From NCBI RefSeq assembly GCF_900199455.1, contig NZ_FZQR01000003.1:597850-661849 (forward strand): 64,000 nucleotides of DNA, written 5' to 3'. The notes below the pieces were generated by a model. It did no database searches, was not told the DNA's origin, and saw only the letters and a program-made list of their open reading frames with translations. Positions 53,710-63,976 of the stretch are shown one piece after another; within the stretch, counting starts at the first letter, position 1; each line of letters begins with the position of its first letter. Made by a program: the position numbers and the translations under genes. The stretch is from Mesorhizobium carmichaelinearum. Lineage in GTDB: Bacteria > Pseudomonadota > Alphaproteobacteria > Rhizobiales > Rhizobiaceae.

Positions 53710-56159
53710 ATGTTGACTGTCTACAATTGCATCGTGAACCAGCACGATCTGAGACTGGTCGCACTTGCCGCGCTGATCTGCGGGATTTCCTGTTTCTCTG
53801 CTGTCAGCCTGCTTCGCCACATCAGCCGCTCGACAGACCGGAACCGGCTGGCCTGGCTGATGATCGCGGCGACTTCGACCGGTTTCGGCATCTGGGCAAC
53901 GCATTTCATCGCCATGCTTGCGTTCACGCCGGGCATACCCAGTGCCTACGATCCGTGGCTTTCCGTGCTTTCGCTCGCCGGCTCGGTCGCGCTGACGGCG
54001 GCCGGCATGTGGATCGCCACCTTGCGGGACGAGTTCGAGTATCGTCTCGTCGGCGGCGCCGTTCTGGGCGCGGTATCGCGGCCATGCACTATATCGGCAT
54101 GGCGGCATTCGAGGTCCAGGGCCGGATCGAATGGAACCTGTTGCTTGTCGCCGTTTCCTTGCTGGCGGGCGTAACGCTTGCGGCGCTGGCGCTGCATGTC
54201 GTTCTGCGCCGTCCCTCCTTGGCAGCAACATCCGTCGGCGCGGTGCTGCTGACGCTGGCGATCTGCACCTTGCATTTCATCGCCATGGGGGCCGTCTCGA
54301 TCTTTCCCGATTCCTCGATCGTCATATCCGAATACACGATCGAGCCGACCTCGCAGGCCTTCGCGGCCGCCGCCGCCACGCTGGTGATCCTGGTGCTGTC
54401 GGCATCGGCGCTGTGGATCGATTTGCGCTTCCGTCGCCAAAAACTCGAAGTCGACCGCATGCACGGCCTGGCCAATGCCGCCGTGGAGGGCCTGATTGTC
54501 TGTGACGGCAACCGCATCGTCAGCGCCAATGACAGCATGGGCAAACTGACCGGCACACTGGCCGCGACGTTGAACGGCATGGAGCTGGGCGAGATCTTCG
54601 ACGAACGCACCGCAAGCGAAGCGGCGAGCGTTGAAGGCCAGCCGTGGGAGGCGGAGTTGAGGAACCGCGACGGAACGCGAATTCCCGTCGAACTGATCGC
54701 CCGAAGCATCGACTATTGCGGCAAGCCCCACAACGTCATCGCCGTCCGCGACATCCGCGAACGCAAGAAGGCGGAAGAGGAGATCCTTCGCCTCGCCCAT
54801 TTCGACCCGCTGACGGGACTTGCCAACCGCCGCTCCTTTTCCAGCCGTCTCGACGCGGAAATCGCATCGATGAACCGGAACGCCAATGCCGACAAGGGCG
54901 CCAAACCCCGGCATCTCGCGCTCCTTTTGTTCGACCTCGACCGTTTCAAGGAGGTGAACGACCTTTACGGGCATGGCGCCGGCGATGCGATGCTGCAGAA
55001 GGTGGCGACCTGCGCTGCCGGCGTTCTGCGCCATGGACAGATGCTTGCGCGCCTCGGCGGCGACGAATTCGCCATCATTGCCCCCAACCTGCCCGACCCG
55101 CAGGCGGCGGGCCGCATCGCGGGGGCGCTGCTCGCCGCCATGCGTGAGGAGAACCGGGCCGCGGCTGGTGGCGGGCTGGTCTCGGCCAGCATCGGCATCG
55201 CGGTCTATCCGCTCGATGCCGAGGACCAGACCAGCCTGATCAGCCACGCCGACACGGCGCTCTACCGCGCCAAGACCGAAGGCCGGGACACGTATCGCTA
55301 TTTCGAGGCGTCGATGGGCGCCGAAGCCCGCGACAAGCGCATTATGGAGCACGAATTGCGCCAGGCCGTGGTGCGCGGCGAATTCTACCTCGTCTACCAG
55401 CCGCAGAAGGAGATCAGCAGCGGCAGGATGGTTGGCTTCGAAGCCCTGATCCGCTGGCGCCATCCCGAACGCGGCGACGTCTCCCCGGCAATATTCATCC
55501 CGGTGGCCGAAGACAGCGGCGCCATTGGGCAGATCGGCGACTGGGTGCTCGACGCGGCCTGCGAGGAAGCCGCCCGCTGGGAAAATCCGCTGACGGTCGC
55601 CGTCAACGTCTCCGCGGTCCAGCTTCACAATCCCAATTTCAGCCGCAAGGTCCACGAGACCTTGCTAAGAACAGGTCTTGCTCCGACAAGGCTGGAACTC
55701 GAGATCACCGAAACCGCGCTGGTGAAGGACATGCCGCGTGCGCTGGCAACCCTGCGGCAGGTCAAGTCGCTCGGCGTGCGCGTGGCCATGGACGATTTCG
55801 GAACCGGCTATTCCTCGCTCTCCAACCTGCGCGCCTTCCCCTTCGACAAGATCAAGATCGACTCGTCCTTCATCAAGGCGGTCGATACCAACGGCCAGGT
55901 CGCCGCGATCGTGCGCGCCGTGCTGGGGCTGGGGCGCGGCCTTGGCCTGCCGGTTCTTGCCGAAGGCGTCGAGACGCTTGGAGAGCTGAAGTTCCTGGAT
56001 GCGGAAGCTTGTGAGATCGGCCAGGGCTACTATCTCGGCAAGCCGGCGCCGATCGAGGCGTTCGACGACCTGACCGGCAACGGCAAGCGCACTCCGGTGC
56101 GCGCCGACCGTCGGGATGGCAGTCTCGTATTGCTCAAGCCAAGCGCGCGCTCAGCCTGA
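53710..56159 (+). pseudogene. MHYT-PAS-GGDEF-EAL protein interrupted by a frameshift at about 54072
   Basis: From ATG 53710 (preceded by ggggaaataag) one frame reads an MHYT-type membrane sensor (NRLAWLMIAATSTGFGIWAT, HFIAMLAFTPGIPS) up to VGGAVLGA. At about 54072 homology jumps to the -1 frame (GIAAMHYIGMAAFEVQG), continuing to the end with more MHYT helices, a PAS domain, GGDEF (RLGGDEFAII) and EAL (VGFEALIRWRHP, MDDFGTGYSS, LAEGVET, GQGYYLGKP). Restoring one G near 54072 would give one protein of about 816 residues. All EAL catalytic motifs are intact; the GGDEF I-site reads RHGQ, not RxxD. It is a recent single-base deletion, a sequencing error, or a phase-variable gene. Confidence 0.8.
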
Positions 56160-56221
56160 TGTCAGCAGCCCAATACCGAATTCGGTTTTGGGCGACAGGC
56201 TGCCGAATACAGGCATGAGGT

Positions 56222-56902
56222 TCACGAACCGAGTGCCGTCTCGACCAGCCGCCTGGCGTCAGGCCCCGACCATTCGGCCGGGCCGTTCATATGCGCGATC
56301 AGGCAGCCTTCGCCGTCGATCAGCATGGTGACGGGAAGGCCGAGCGCCAGGCCGCGCGCCTTGAGGTCGTTGAACAGCGCCACCGTCGAATCCCGGTAGT
56401 AGCCGAGCGCCTTGACGCCTGTGTCCTTGAGAAACTTCTTCGGCTTCACATCGTCGCCGGCGTCGACATTGACGGCAACGACCTGAAAGGTATCGCTGCC
56501 TTTCTCCTTCTGCAGCGCATCGAGCGCCGGCATTTCGGCACGGCACGGCGCGCACCATGTCGCCCAGAGGTTGAGCAGCACCGTCTTGCCGGCATGGTCG
56601 GCGATCGTCATCGGCTTGCCGTCCGGACCATTAAAGGCAAGACTCTTCATCGACTGCGGCGGATCGGCGGGCAAAAGCGCGGCGACCTCGCCGGTGGCAG
56701 CGGCCGCGATCTTCTTGGCGCGGTCGCTCTTGGCGGCACAGGCGACATCATCCTTGCTGCCGCCGACCGCCACCTGGGCCGGTGCATTGTTGCCAGACCG
56801 GCTCTCGCTGACATATACCGCGACCGCGCCGGCCAGCGCTCCCGCCACCAGGGCGGCGAGGATCAGGCGCGGGGCCGGGAAAAATCTGTTTCCGTCTGCC
56901 AT
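56222..56902 (-). CDS. tlpA: TlpA-family thiol:disulfide interchange protein
   Basis: A 226-residue membrane-anchored thioredoxin-fold protein. One N-terminal helix ([20 protein letters not shown]) anchors it, then the redox domain with active site [19 protein letters not shown] (WCAPC, about residues 117-121) and the cis-Pro segment [21 protein letters not shown] periplasmic Cys (DVACAAK) precedes the domain, as in rhizobial TlpA. TlpA reduces Sco1/CcoQ-type copper proteins during cytochrome oxidase maturation. ATG 56902 is the natural start; it is divergent from argH with a 37-base gap. Confidence 0.9.
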   Translation of the reverse strand: MADGNRFFPAPRLILAALVAGALAGAVAVYVSESRSGNNAPAQVAVGGSKDDVACAAKSDRAKKIAAAATGEVAALLPADPPQSMKSLAFNGPDGKPMTIADHAGKTVLLNLWATWCAPCRAEMPALDALQKEKGSDTFQVVAVNVDAGDDVKPKKFLKDTGVKALGYYRDSTVALFNDLKARGLALGLPVTMLIDGEGCLIAHMNGPAEWSGPDARRLVETALGS

Positions 56903-56939
56903 TTTCTCACAACTGCTCCGAAGCACGGGTTTTATAGCG

Positions 56940-58340
56940 ATGAGCGACAAGAAGACCAGCAACCAGATGTGGGGCGGACGATTTGCCTCGGGTCCGGCCG
57001 CGATCATGGAAGCGATCAACGCGTCGATCTCGTTCGACCGCAAACTCTACGCGCAGGACATCCGCGGCTCGATCGCCCATAGCGAGATGCTGGCGCAAAC
57101 GGGCATTATTTCGGCGGCCGATCAAGAAAAAATCGCTCACGGCCTGAACACGATCCTGAAAGAGATCGAGGCCGGCAGCTTCGAGTTTTCGACCAAGCTC
57201 GAAGACATCCATATGAATGTCGAGGCCCGCCTCGCCGACCTGATCGGCCCGGCCGCCGGCCGCCTGCACACCGCGCGCTCGCGCAACGACCAGGTGGCCG
57301 TGGATCTAAGGCTTTGGGTCAAGGACGAATGCATTCGCGTCGCCGAAGCGCTGAAGGGGCTCATCACGGCGCTGCTGGAGCGGGCCGAGGAGCATGCGGC
57401 GACCGTGATGCCGGGCTTTACCCATATGCAGGCGGCGCAGCCGGTGACCTTCGGCCACCACTGCATGGCCTATGTCGAGATGTTTGCGCGTGACCTGTCG
57501 CGCGTGCGTGATGCGATCGAACGCATGGATGAGAGCCCGCTCGGTGCGGCCGCGCTTGCCGGCACCAGCTTCCCGATCGACCGCCACCAGACCGCCAAGG
57601 CGCTCGGCTTCCGCGAGCCGATGCGCAATTCGCTGGACAGCGTTTCCGACCGCGATTTCGCCCTGGAGTTCCTCGCCATGGCGGCGATCTGCGCCACGCA
57701 TCTGTCGCGGCTGGCCGAGGAGATCATCATCTGGTCGACGCCGCAATTCGGCTTCATCAGGCTGTCGGACTCGTTTTCCACCGGCTCCTCGATCATGCCG
57801 CAGAAGAAGAACCCCGACGCCGCCGAACTGGTGCGCGGCAAGACCGGCCGCGTCAACGGCCATCTGGTCGGCCTGCTGACGGTGATGAAGGGCATGCCTT
57901 TGACCTATGGCAAGGACATGCAGGAAGACAAGGAATCGGTGTTCGACGCCGCCGAGACGCTCGACCTGATGCTGGCGGCGATGACCGGCATGGTCTCGGA
58001 CATGACGATCAACGCCGCCGCGATGAAGAAGGCCGCCGGCTCCGGCCACGCCACCGCGACCGACCTCGCCGACTGGCTGGTGCGCACGCTCGGCCTGCCG
58101 TTCCGCGAGGCGCATCATGTCACCGGCCGCGCCGTGGCGCTGGCCGAGGAGAAGAAGGTGAGCCTGGAAAGGCTTTCGCTGGAGGATCTGCAGTCGATCA
58201 ACCCCGGCATCACGACGGACATATTCTCGGTGCTGGCGGTGCAGAACTCGGTCAAGAGCCGCACCAGTTTCGGTGGCACCGCGCCGTCGGAAGTGAGGAA
58301 GCAGATTCGCTACTGGAAAAAGCGACTGGCGAAAGGCTGA
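56940..58340 (+). CDS. argH: Argininosuccinate lyase
   Basis: A 466-residue member of the fumarase/ASL superfamily that splits argininosuccinate into arginine and fumarate. The superfamily signature [11 protein letters not shown] (about residues 282-292) is present, along with [11 protein letters not shown] at the start, [18 protein letters not shown] and [17 protein letters not shown]. Length is typical. Start [13 protein letters not shown] at 56940. Followed by lptM and lysA on the same strand. Confidence 0.97.
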   Translation: MSDKKTSNQMWGGRFASGPAAIMEAINASISFDRKLYAQDIRGSIAHSEMLAQTGIISAADQEKIAHGLNTILKEIEAGSFEFSTKLEDIHMNVEARLADLIGPAAGRLHTARSRNDQVAVDLRLWVKDECIRVAEALKGLITALLERAEEHAATVMPGFTHMQAAQPVTFGHHCMAYVEMFARDLSRVRDAIERMDESPLGAAALAGTSFPIDRHQTAKALGFREPMRNSLDSVSDRDFALEFLAMAAICATHLSRLAEEIIIWSTPQFGFIRLSDSFSTGSSIMPQKKNPDAAELVRGKTGRVNGHLVGLLTVMKGMPLTYGKDMQEDKESVFDAAETLDLMLAAMTGMVSDMTINAAAMKKAAGSGHATATDLADWLVRTLGLPFREAHHVTGRAVALAEEKKVSLERLSLEDLQSINPGITTDIFSVLAVQNSVKSRTSFGGTAPSEVRKQIRYWKKRLAKG

Positions 58341-58410
58341 GCCAGGGTGCAATACGCAGAGAACTCGGCTAAAAGCGGCGGCTGACAAAACGTTTCGGAC
58401 GGATGGATCG

Positions 58411-58617
58411 ATGACCGGAAGCAGGATTTTGGTGACGCTGACGCTGCTGGTGGCGATGGCCGCCGTGACCGCCTGCGGCCGCAAGGCTGGTCTCGACACG
58501 CCCTATGAAGCGGCCGAACAGGCGCGCAAGGATGCCGAAAGGGCCAAGCAGCCGCTGCCGCCAGAGCCGGAAAAACCGGTCAAGGACAAGAAGTTCATCC
58601 TCGACCCGCTGATCTAG
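58411..58617 (+). CDS. lptM: LptM-like small lipoprotein
   Basis: A 68-residue protein with a lipoprotein signal peptide: LVTLTLLVAMAAVTACGRKA, with the lipobox VTAC placing lipidated Cys at about residue 22, and GRKAGLD after it, matching the LptM pattern C-G-x-K-x-x-L. The rest is a charged, Pro-rich tail ending KKFILDPLI, a frequent feature of rhizobial members. LptM helps LptD assemble in the LPS transport complex. It sits between argH and lysA, the usual place. Confidence 0.88.
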   Translation: MTGSRILVTLTLLVAMAAVTACGRKAGLDTPYEAAEQARKDAERAKQPLPPEPEKPVKDKKFILDPLI

Positions 58618-58686
58618 AACCGATCAGACCGGGTTTGGTCTTCTAAACCCGATCTCTTCGTGCTCCAACTTTCCGGAACCACTCTC

Positions 58687-59955
58687 GTGAACCATTTCGA
58701 CTACCGCGACGGCGTGCTGCATGCCGAGGACGTGGCAATCCCCGATATCGCCGCTCAGGTCGGCACGCCGTTCTATTGCTATTCCACAGCCACGCTGACC
58801 AGGCATTACCGCGTGTTCGCCCAGGCCTTTGCCGGCCTCGACACGCTGGTCTGCTACGCCATGAAGGCCAATTCCAACCAGGCCGTGCTGCGCACCCTGG
58901 CCAAGCTCGGCGCCGGCGCCGACGTGGTCTCGGAAGGCGAATTGCGCCGGGCGCTGGCCGCCGGCGTCCCGGCCGGCAAGATCCTGTTCTCCGGTGTCGG
59001 CAAGACCGCGCGCGAAATGGACTTTGCGCTGGAAGCAGGCATCCTTTGCTTCAACGTCGAATCCGAGCCGGAACTCGAGCTCCTGTCGGCCCGAGCCGTG
59101 GCTCTCGGCAAGGTGGCGCCGATCTCGCTGCGCATCAATCCCGATGTCGACGCCAAAACTCACAAGAAGATCTCGACCGGCAAGGCCGAGAACAAGTTCG
59201 GTATTGCGTGGCAGCGGGCGCGGCAGGTCTATGCCCGGGCGGCGACGCTTCCGGGCATCAAGATCACCGGCATCGACACCCATATCGGTAGCCAGATCAC
59301 CGAGTTGCAGCCCTTCGACGACGCCTTCGCCTTGCTGGTCGATCTGGTCGGCACGCTACGCGCCGACGGCCATGCCATCGAGCATGTCGATCTCGGCGGT
59401 GGGCTGGGCATTCCCTACCGCGTCGACAACAACCCGCCGCCTTTGCCCGATGCCTATGCCCAGATCGTCAGGAAGCATGTCACCAAGCTCGGCCTGAAGG
59501 TGATGTTCGAGCCGGGCCGGCTGATCGTTGGCAATGCCGGCATCCTCGTCTCGGAAGTGATCTTCGTGAAGGAAGGCGACGCCAAGAATTTCCTGGTCGT
59601 CGACGCCGCCATGAACGATCTGATCCGGCCGACGCTCTACGATGCCTTCCACGACATCAAGCCGGTCGTGCAGCCGCCGGCCGACACCCCGCGCATGATG
59701 GTCGACGTGGTCGGCCAGGTCTGCGAGACCGGCGACTATCTCGGCGTCGATCGTGACTTGCCCAGGCTGAAGGCCGGCGATCTCGTTGCCGTTTCCACCG
59801 CCGGTGCTTACGGCGCCGTGCAGGCCGGCACCTACAACACCCGCCTGCTGGTGCCTGAGGTGCTGGTCGACGGCGACCGTTTCCACATCGTGCGCCCGCG
59901 CCTGACCTATGACGATCTGATCGGGTTGGATTCGGTGCCCGACTGGCTTGCGTAG
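58687..59955 (+). CDS. lysA: Diaminopimelate decarboxylase
   Basis: A 422-residue fold-type III PLP enzyme catalysing the last step of lysine synthesis. The PLP Lys is in VCYAMKANSNQAVLRTLAKL, the glycine-rich loop in HVDLGGGLGIPYRVDN, EPGRLIVGNAGILVSEVIFV binds the phosphate, and the substrate Cys-Glu pair is VVGQVCETGDYL. GTG at 58687 (VNHFDYRDGVL) is used; another GTG at 58660 is in frame. It follows lptM by 69 bases. Confidence 0.95.
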   Translation: MNHFDYRDGVLHAEDVAIPDIAAQVGTPFYCYSTATLTRHYRVFAQAFAGLDTLVCYAMKANSNQAVLRTLAKLGAGADVVSEGELRRALAAGVPAGKILFSGVGKTAREMDFALEAGILCFNVESEPELELLSARAVALGKVAPISLRINPDVDAKTHKKISTGKAENKFGIAWQRARQVYARAATLPGIKITGIDTHIGSQITELQPFDDAFALLVDLVGTLRADGHAIEHVDLGGGLGIPYRVDNNPPPLPDAYAQIVRKHVTKLGLKVMFEPGRLIVGNAGILVSEVIFVKEGDAKNFLVVDAAMNDLIRPTLYDAFHDIKPVVQPPADTPRMMVDVVGQVCETGDYLGVDRDLPRLKAGDLVAVSTAGAYGAVQAGTYNTRLLVPEVLVDGDRFHIVRPRLTYDDLIGLDSVPDWLA

Positions 59956-59973
59956 AAGCGTCCGTCGGCAGCG

Positions 59974-60276
59974 CTACAGCCGGTTCTGGAGGAGCGCCCT
60001 TGTGTCGGCGATCCTGTCTTCGTCGCGGCGGTAGAACGTCCATTGCTTGATGCGCTTGGGCCGCAGCAGGCGGGCCTGGGTGAGCACGCGCATATGCTCG
60101 GAGAGCGTCGCCTGCGTGATGCCGAGCTTCTCGGCGATCAGCAGCGCGCAAACGCCGTCCTCGACCAGATCGCCGTCGGCCTGGGCCGGGAAATGCGCGC
60201 GCGGATCCTTCAGCCAGTCGAGGATCTGCAGCCTGCGTTCGTTGGCGATCGCCTTGAAGACATCAACCTCTTGCAT
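59974..60276 (-). CDS. ArsR-family transcriptional regulator
   Basis: A 100-residue winged helix-turn-helix protein: VFKAIANERRLQILDWLKDP, then LLIAEKLGITQATLSEHMRV (recognition helix) and LTQARLLRPKRIKQWTFYRR (wing). No conserved metal-binding Cys pair (ELCVCDL) is present; one Cys (VCALLI) lies in the equivalent helix, so metal sensing is doubtful. It converges on lysA and is divergent from the dehydratase gene, which it may control. Confidence 0.87.
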   Translation of the reverse strand: MQEVDVFKAIANERRLQILDWLKDPRAHFPAQADGDLVEDGVCALLIAEKLGITQATLSEHMRVLTQARLLRPKRIKQWTFYRRDEDRIADTRALLQNRL

Positions 60277-60326
60277 TTAGCCATTTTGCCAAGTTACTAA
60301 TTACTGTCAATCCCGAGGAGATCGCC

Positions 60327-61268
60327 ATGTCGCAGGGCAGCACCGTCACACGCGAACGCATTGCCGCGATGGAACCGCGCATCCGACCCTATATCAGGCA
60401 CACGCCAGTGCTGCGCGTCGACATGGCCGACTTCGACCGGCCGTCGCTGGCGGTCGACCTCAAGCTCGAATGCCTGCAGCATTCCGGTTCGTTCAAGGCG
60501 CGCGGCGCCTTCACCAATCTGCTGGAAAGGCCAGTCCCTGCGGCCGGTGTCGTCGCCGCCTCGGGCGGCAATCATGGCGCCGCCGTCGCCTATGCCGCGA
60601 TGCGCCTCGGCCACAAGGCGACCATCTTCGTTCCCGAGGTCAGCCCGCAGGCCAAGCTGGACCGCATTCGCGGCTATGGCGCCGACCTCGTCGTCGGCGG
60701 TGCCCGCTATGCCGAGGCGCTGGCCGCCAGCGAACGTTTCGCGCAGGAAACCGGCGCCTTGCAGATCCACGCCTTCAACCAGGAGGAAACGCTGGTCGGC
60801 CAGGGCACGCTCGGGCTCGAAATCGAGAATGACTTGCCTGAGATCGACACGCTGCTGGTCGCCGTCGGCGGTGGCGGCCTGATCGGCGGCATCGCCGCCT
60901 GGTATGCCGGCCGTATCCGCATCATCGCCATCGAGCCGGAGGGCGCGCCGACGCTTCACCGCGCCTTCGAGGCCGGCCATCCCGTCGACGCGCCGGCGGA
61001 AGGCATCGCCGCCGATTCGCTGGCGCCAAAGCGCGTCGGCGAAATGATGTTTCCGATCGCCGAAGCTTTTGTCGAGCGCTCCATCCTGGTCAGCGACGAC
61101 GACATCATCGCCGCCCAGAAGGCGTTGTGGAACCGGGTGCGCATCATCTCCGAGCCGGGTGGAGCTGCCGCCTTCGCCGCAATCCTGTCCGGCCGCTACA
61201 CGCCGGCACCTGGCGAACGCGTCGCCGTGCTGGTCTGTGGCGCCAACGCAAACCCCGCCAATTTCTGA
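60327..61268 (+). CDS. Threonine/serine dehydratase family PLP enzyme
   Basis: A 313-residue fold-type II PLP enzyme, with no ACT domain. The PLP Lys is in LECLQHSGSFKARGAFTNLL (SFKARG), the Asn loop in AASGGNHGAAVAYAA, and the phosphate loop in LLVAVGGGGLIGGIAAWYAG. These match threonine or serine dehydratase, or related serine racemase/eutB-like enzymes; specific substrate not known. It is divergent from an ArsR regulator with a 50-base gap, which probably carries the operator. Confidence 0.88.
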   Translation: MSQGSTVTRERIAAMEPRIRPYIRHTPVLRVDMADFDRPSLAVDLKLECLQHSGSFKARGAFTNLLERPVPAAGVVAASGGNHGAAVAYAAMRLGHKATIFVPEVSPQAKLDRIRGYGADLVVGGARYAEALAASERFAQETGALQIHAFNQEETLVGQGTLGLEIENDLPEIDTLLVAVGGGGLIGGIAAWYAGRIRIIAIEPEGAPTLHRAFEAGHPVDAPAEGIAADSLAPKRVGEMMFPIAEAFVERSILVSDDDIIAAQKALWNRVRIISEPGGAAAFAAILSGRYTPAPGERVAVLVCGANANPANF

Positions 61269-61384
61269 TCGCAGCCATAGCGGCGGGCTTCACGTTTTTT
61301 GAAAGCGCCTCGCCTTTGCCGTGTTTGCTGGTATTCTTCGAGTCGTGAGGATCGGGCTATCCCGCCTGATTCCAGGAAGGGCCG

Positions 61385-63976
61385 ATGACGCAACGACCCA
61401 CCTCTAGCGATCGCGGTTTCGCCGGGCGCCTTGCGCTCAGCCGGCTGGCGACGCGGGTCTCGATGATGGTCGAGCGCGGCTGGCCGCTGCTGCTGCCGCT
61501 GATCATTGTCGCCAGCCTGTTCCTGAGCATCTCCTGGTTCGGCGTTTTCTCCCGTCTACCGGATATCGCGCGCATCGGCCTTGTCGCGGCATTCGGCCTG
61601 GCAGGGCTGGCGGCGCTCTATCCGTTGCGCTTCTTCCGCTTGCCTGGGCCCGCCGAGGTCGACCGCCGCATCGAGGCCGCCAACGAACTGCTGCACAGCC
61701 CCGTGCTGGTGCAGTCTGACCGGCCAAGCGGCCGGGAAAGCAGCTTCTCGCAGGCGCTGTGGCGCGAACACCAGAAGCGAATGGCGGCAAGGCTCGATAG
61801 CCTCGGCGCCGACCTGCCGCGCACGCGCGTACCGGAGCGCGACCCTTGGGGGCTGCGCGCCGTGGCGGCGCTCCTGCTCGTCACCGCCTTTGCCTTCTCC
61901 TTCGGGCCGACCGGCGGCAGGATGACTGACGGCTTCAGCGCCCACGGCGCGCATGATGCCGTGCCGCCGCGCATCGATGCGTGGGTGACGCCGCCGGCCT
62001 ACACCGGCAAGCCGCCGATCTTCCTGACCGCCGACGCCAACCAGGCGACGCCGACGTTTCATGTCCCCGAGGGCAGCGACGTCTCCTTGCGCGTCACCGG
62101 AGGCTCGGGCGAGGAAACGCTCGCCTATGCCGACAAGGATGGCAATGCTCGCACCATCGACCCGGCCGGACCGCAGGCCGCCACCGCCAAGCCAGCCGTG
62201 AGCCCGGCGGCGCCATCAAAGGTGCGCCAGTTCACCGGCAAGCTGACCGGCGACGGCACGCTGACTCTGAAATCGGGCGAGGACCAGCTCGGCCGCTGGG
62301 CCTTCGCCGTGATCGCGGACAAGCCGCCGCAGATCCGCTTCGTCGGCGAGCCCAAGCGCGCCGCCAACGGCGCCTTCGAACTCAACTACCAGATCGACGA
62401 CGATTACGGCGCCGCCACCGCCAAGGCGGTCTTCGAACAGGCCGACCCGCAGGCGCCGGATGCGCATCCACTCTACGGCCCGCCCGAAATGCCGCTGGCG
62501 CTGCCGCGCCGCGGCGGCAAGTCGAATGCCGCCAAGACCACCAAGGACCTGACCGAGCATGTCTGGGCCGGCAGCAGCATCAAGCTGACGCTGGTCGCCA
62601 CCGACGACGCCGGCCACACCGCGTCGAGCGAAACCAAGACGCTGGTGATGCCCGAGCGGCCGTTCGCCAATCCGCTGGCCCGGGCGGTGATCGAACAGCG
62701 CCGCCTGTTGGCGCTCGACGCCAATGCCAAGCCCCGCGTGGTTGACCTGATCGACGCCATCACGCTGCGGCCCGAAGACACGTTCGACAACATGTCCCAC
62801 TACCTCGCCATCATGAGCGCGCGCAGCCGGCTGAAGCTGGCCGGCAACGACGATCAGCTGCGCAGCGAGGTCGCCTATCTCTGGGAAATCGCGCTCGGCA
62901 TCGAGGAGGGCAACCTCTCGGCCGCCGAGAAGCGGCTGCGCCAGGCGCAGCAGGCCCTGCAGGACGCCATCAAGAACGGCGCCAGCGACCAGGAAATCGA
63001 AAAAGCGATGAAGGAACTGCGCGAGGCGATGAACCAGTTCCTGCAGGAATTCGCCGAACGCGCCAAGCAGAACCCGAATGCGCCGCAGATGCAGCAGAAC
63101 GGCCAGGAACTGCGCCAGAGCGACATCGACCGGATGATGGACCAGATCGAGAATCTGGCGAAATCGGGCGATCGCGACAAGGCGCAGCAATTGCTGTCGC
63201 AGCTGCAGGACATGATGAACAATCTCCAGGCCGGCCGTCAGCAGCAGGGCGGTGAGCAGGACAGCCAGATGCGCCAGCAGATGGACAAGCTCGGCGAAAT
63301 CCTGCGGCGCCAGCAGGAGATGATGAACGACACCTTCCGCATGGACCAGATGCAGCGCGGTGAGCGCCAGCGCGGAGAGAACCGCGACGAGCAACTTGGC
63401 CAGGGCGGTGGCGAAGACCAGGACAAGCCAGGCGTTGGCCAGGACCGCGATCCGCTGGCGAGGCCGAAGCCGATGACGCCGCAGGAATTCGCCGATGCGC
63501 TGAAGCAGTTGCAGGAAGGCCAGGGCCAGCTGAAGAGCGATCTCGATAAGCTGAAGAAGAGCCTCGAAGGCATGGGCATGGAGCCCAATGAAGGATTTGG
63601 CGAGGCCGGCAAGTCCATGGGCAGCGCCGAGCAGGCGCTTGGCGAGGGCCAGGGCGACGAGGCCGTCGGGCACCAGGGCCGGGCGCTCGAGGCGCTGCGC
63701 AAGGGCGCCAAGGACATGATGAAGCAGATGCAGGCCATGCAAGGCGACCAGGGCGGCAGCCAGGAAGGCGGGCGTCAGCAGAATGCCGACCGCGACCCGC
63801 TCGGCCGGCCGCGCGCCAGCCAGGGTCCGGATTTCGGCGATTCGGTGAAGGTCCCCGACGAGATCGACGTCCAGCGCGCGCGCCAGATCCTGGAAGCGAT
63901 CCGCAAGCGGCTCGGCAACGCGCTCAGCCCCGATATCGAGCGCAGCTATCTCGAACGGCTACTTGAGCTGAAATAG
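61385..63976 (+). CDS. TIGR02302 family (DUF4175) membrane protein
   Basis: An 863-residue protein characteristic of Rhizobiales. Two N-terminal helices (LLLPLIIVASLFLSISWFGV and IARIGLVAAFGLAGLAALYP) with a third near residue 165, then a periplasmic region with immunoglobulin-like parts (DAWVTPPAYTGKPPIFLTAD), and a long helical C-terminal half rich in Gln, Met, Glu and Lys (for example QQLLSQLQDMMNNLQAGRQQ). The last 60 residues end LEAIRKRLGNALSPDIERSY. The Gln-rich repeats are a family feature. Function unknown; cell-envelope location is likely. The gene is complete, its TAG ending at 63976. Confidence 0.9.
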   Translation: MTQRPTSSDRGFAGRLALSRLATRVSMMVERGWPLLLPLIIVASLFLSISWFGVFSRLPDIARIGLVAAFGLAGLAALYPLRFFRLPGPAEVDRRIEAANELLHSPVLVQSDRPSGRESSFSQALWREHQKRMAARLDSLGADLPRTRVPERDPWGLRAVAALLLVTAFAFSFGPTGGRMTDGFSAHGAHDAVPPRIDAWVTPPAYTGKPPIFLTADANQATPTFHVPEGSDVSLRVTGGSGEETLAYADKDGNARTIDPAGPQAATAKPAVSPAAPSKVRQFTGKLTGDGTLTLKSGEDQLGRWAFAVIADKPPQIRFVGEPKRAANGAFELNYQIDDDYGAATAKAVFEQADPQAPDAHPLYGPPEMPLALPRRGGKSNAAKTTKDLTEHVWAGSSIKLTLVATDDAGHTASSETKTLVMPERPFANPLARAVIEQRRLLALDANAKPRVVDLIDAITLRPEDTFDNMSHYLAIMSARSRLKLAGNDDQLRSEVAYLWEIALGIEEGNLSAAEKRLRQAQQALQDAIKNGASDQEIEKAMKELREAMNQFLQEFAERAKQNPNAPQMQQNGQELRQSDIDRMMDQIENLAKSGDRDKAQQLLSQLQDMMNNLQAGRQQQGGEQDSQMRQQMDKLGEILRRQQEMMNDTFRMDQMQRGERQRGENRDEQLGQGGGEDQDKPGVGQDRDPLARPKPMTPQEFADALKQLQEGQGQLKSDLDKLKKSLEGMGMEPNEGFGEAGKSMGSAEQALGEGQGDEAVGHQGRALEALRKGAKDMMKQMQAMQGDQGGSQEGGRQQNADRDPLGRPRASQGPDFGDSVKVPDEIDVQRARQILEAIRKRLGNALSPDIERSYLERLLELK

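Noticed and set aside
54061..54080. Programmed -1 frameshift in the MHYT gene
   Set aside because: No slippery heptamer (X XXY YYZ) is present at the junction, so a deletion or read error is more likely.
53946..55655. A 569-codon open frame antisense to the GGDEF-EAL gene
   Set aside because: The sense strand encodes intact GGDEF and EAL motifs; the antisense product has none.
62216..63742. A 508-codon open frame antisense to the TIGR02302 gene
   Set aside because: It mirrors the Gln/Glu-rich coding strand as a His/Leu-rich shadow; the sense frame has clear family features.
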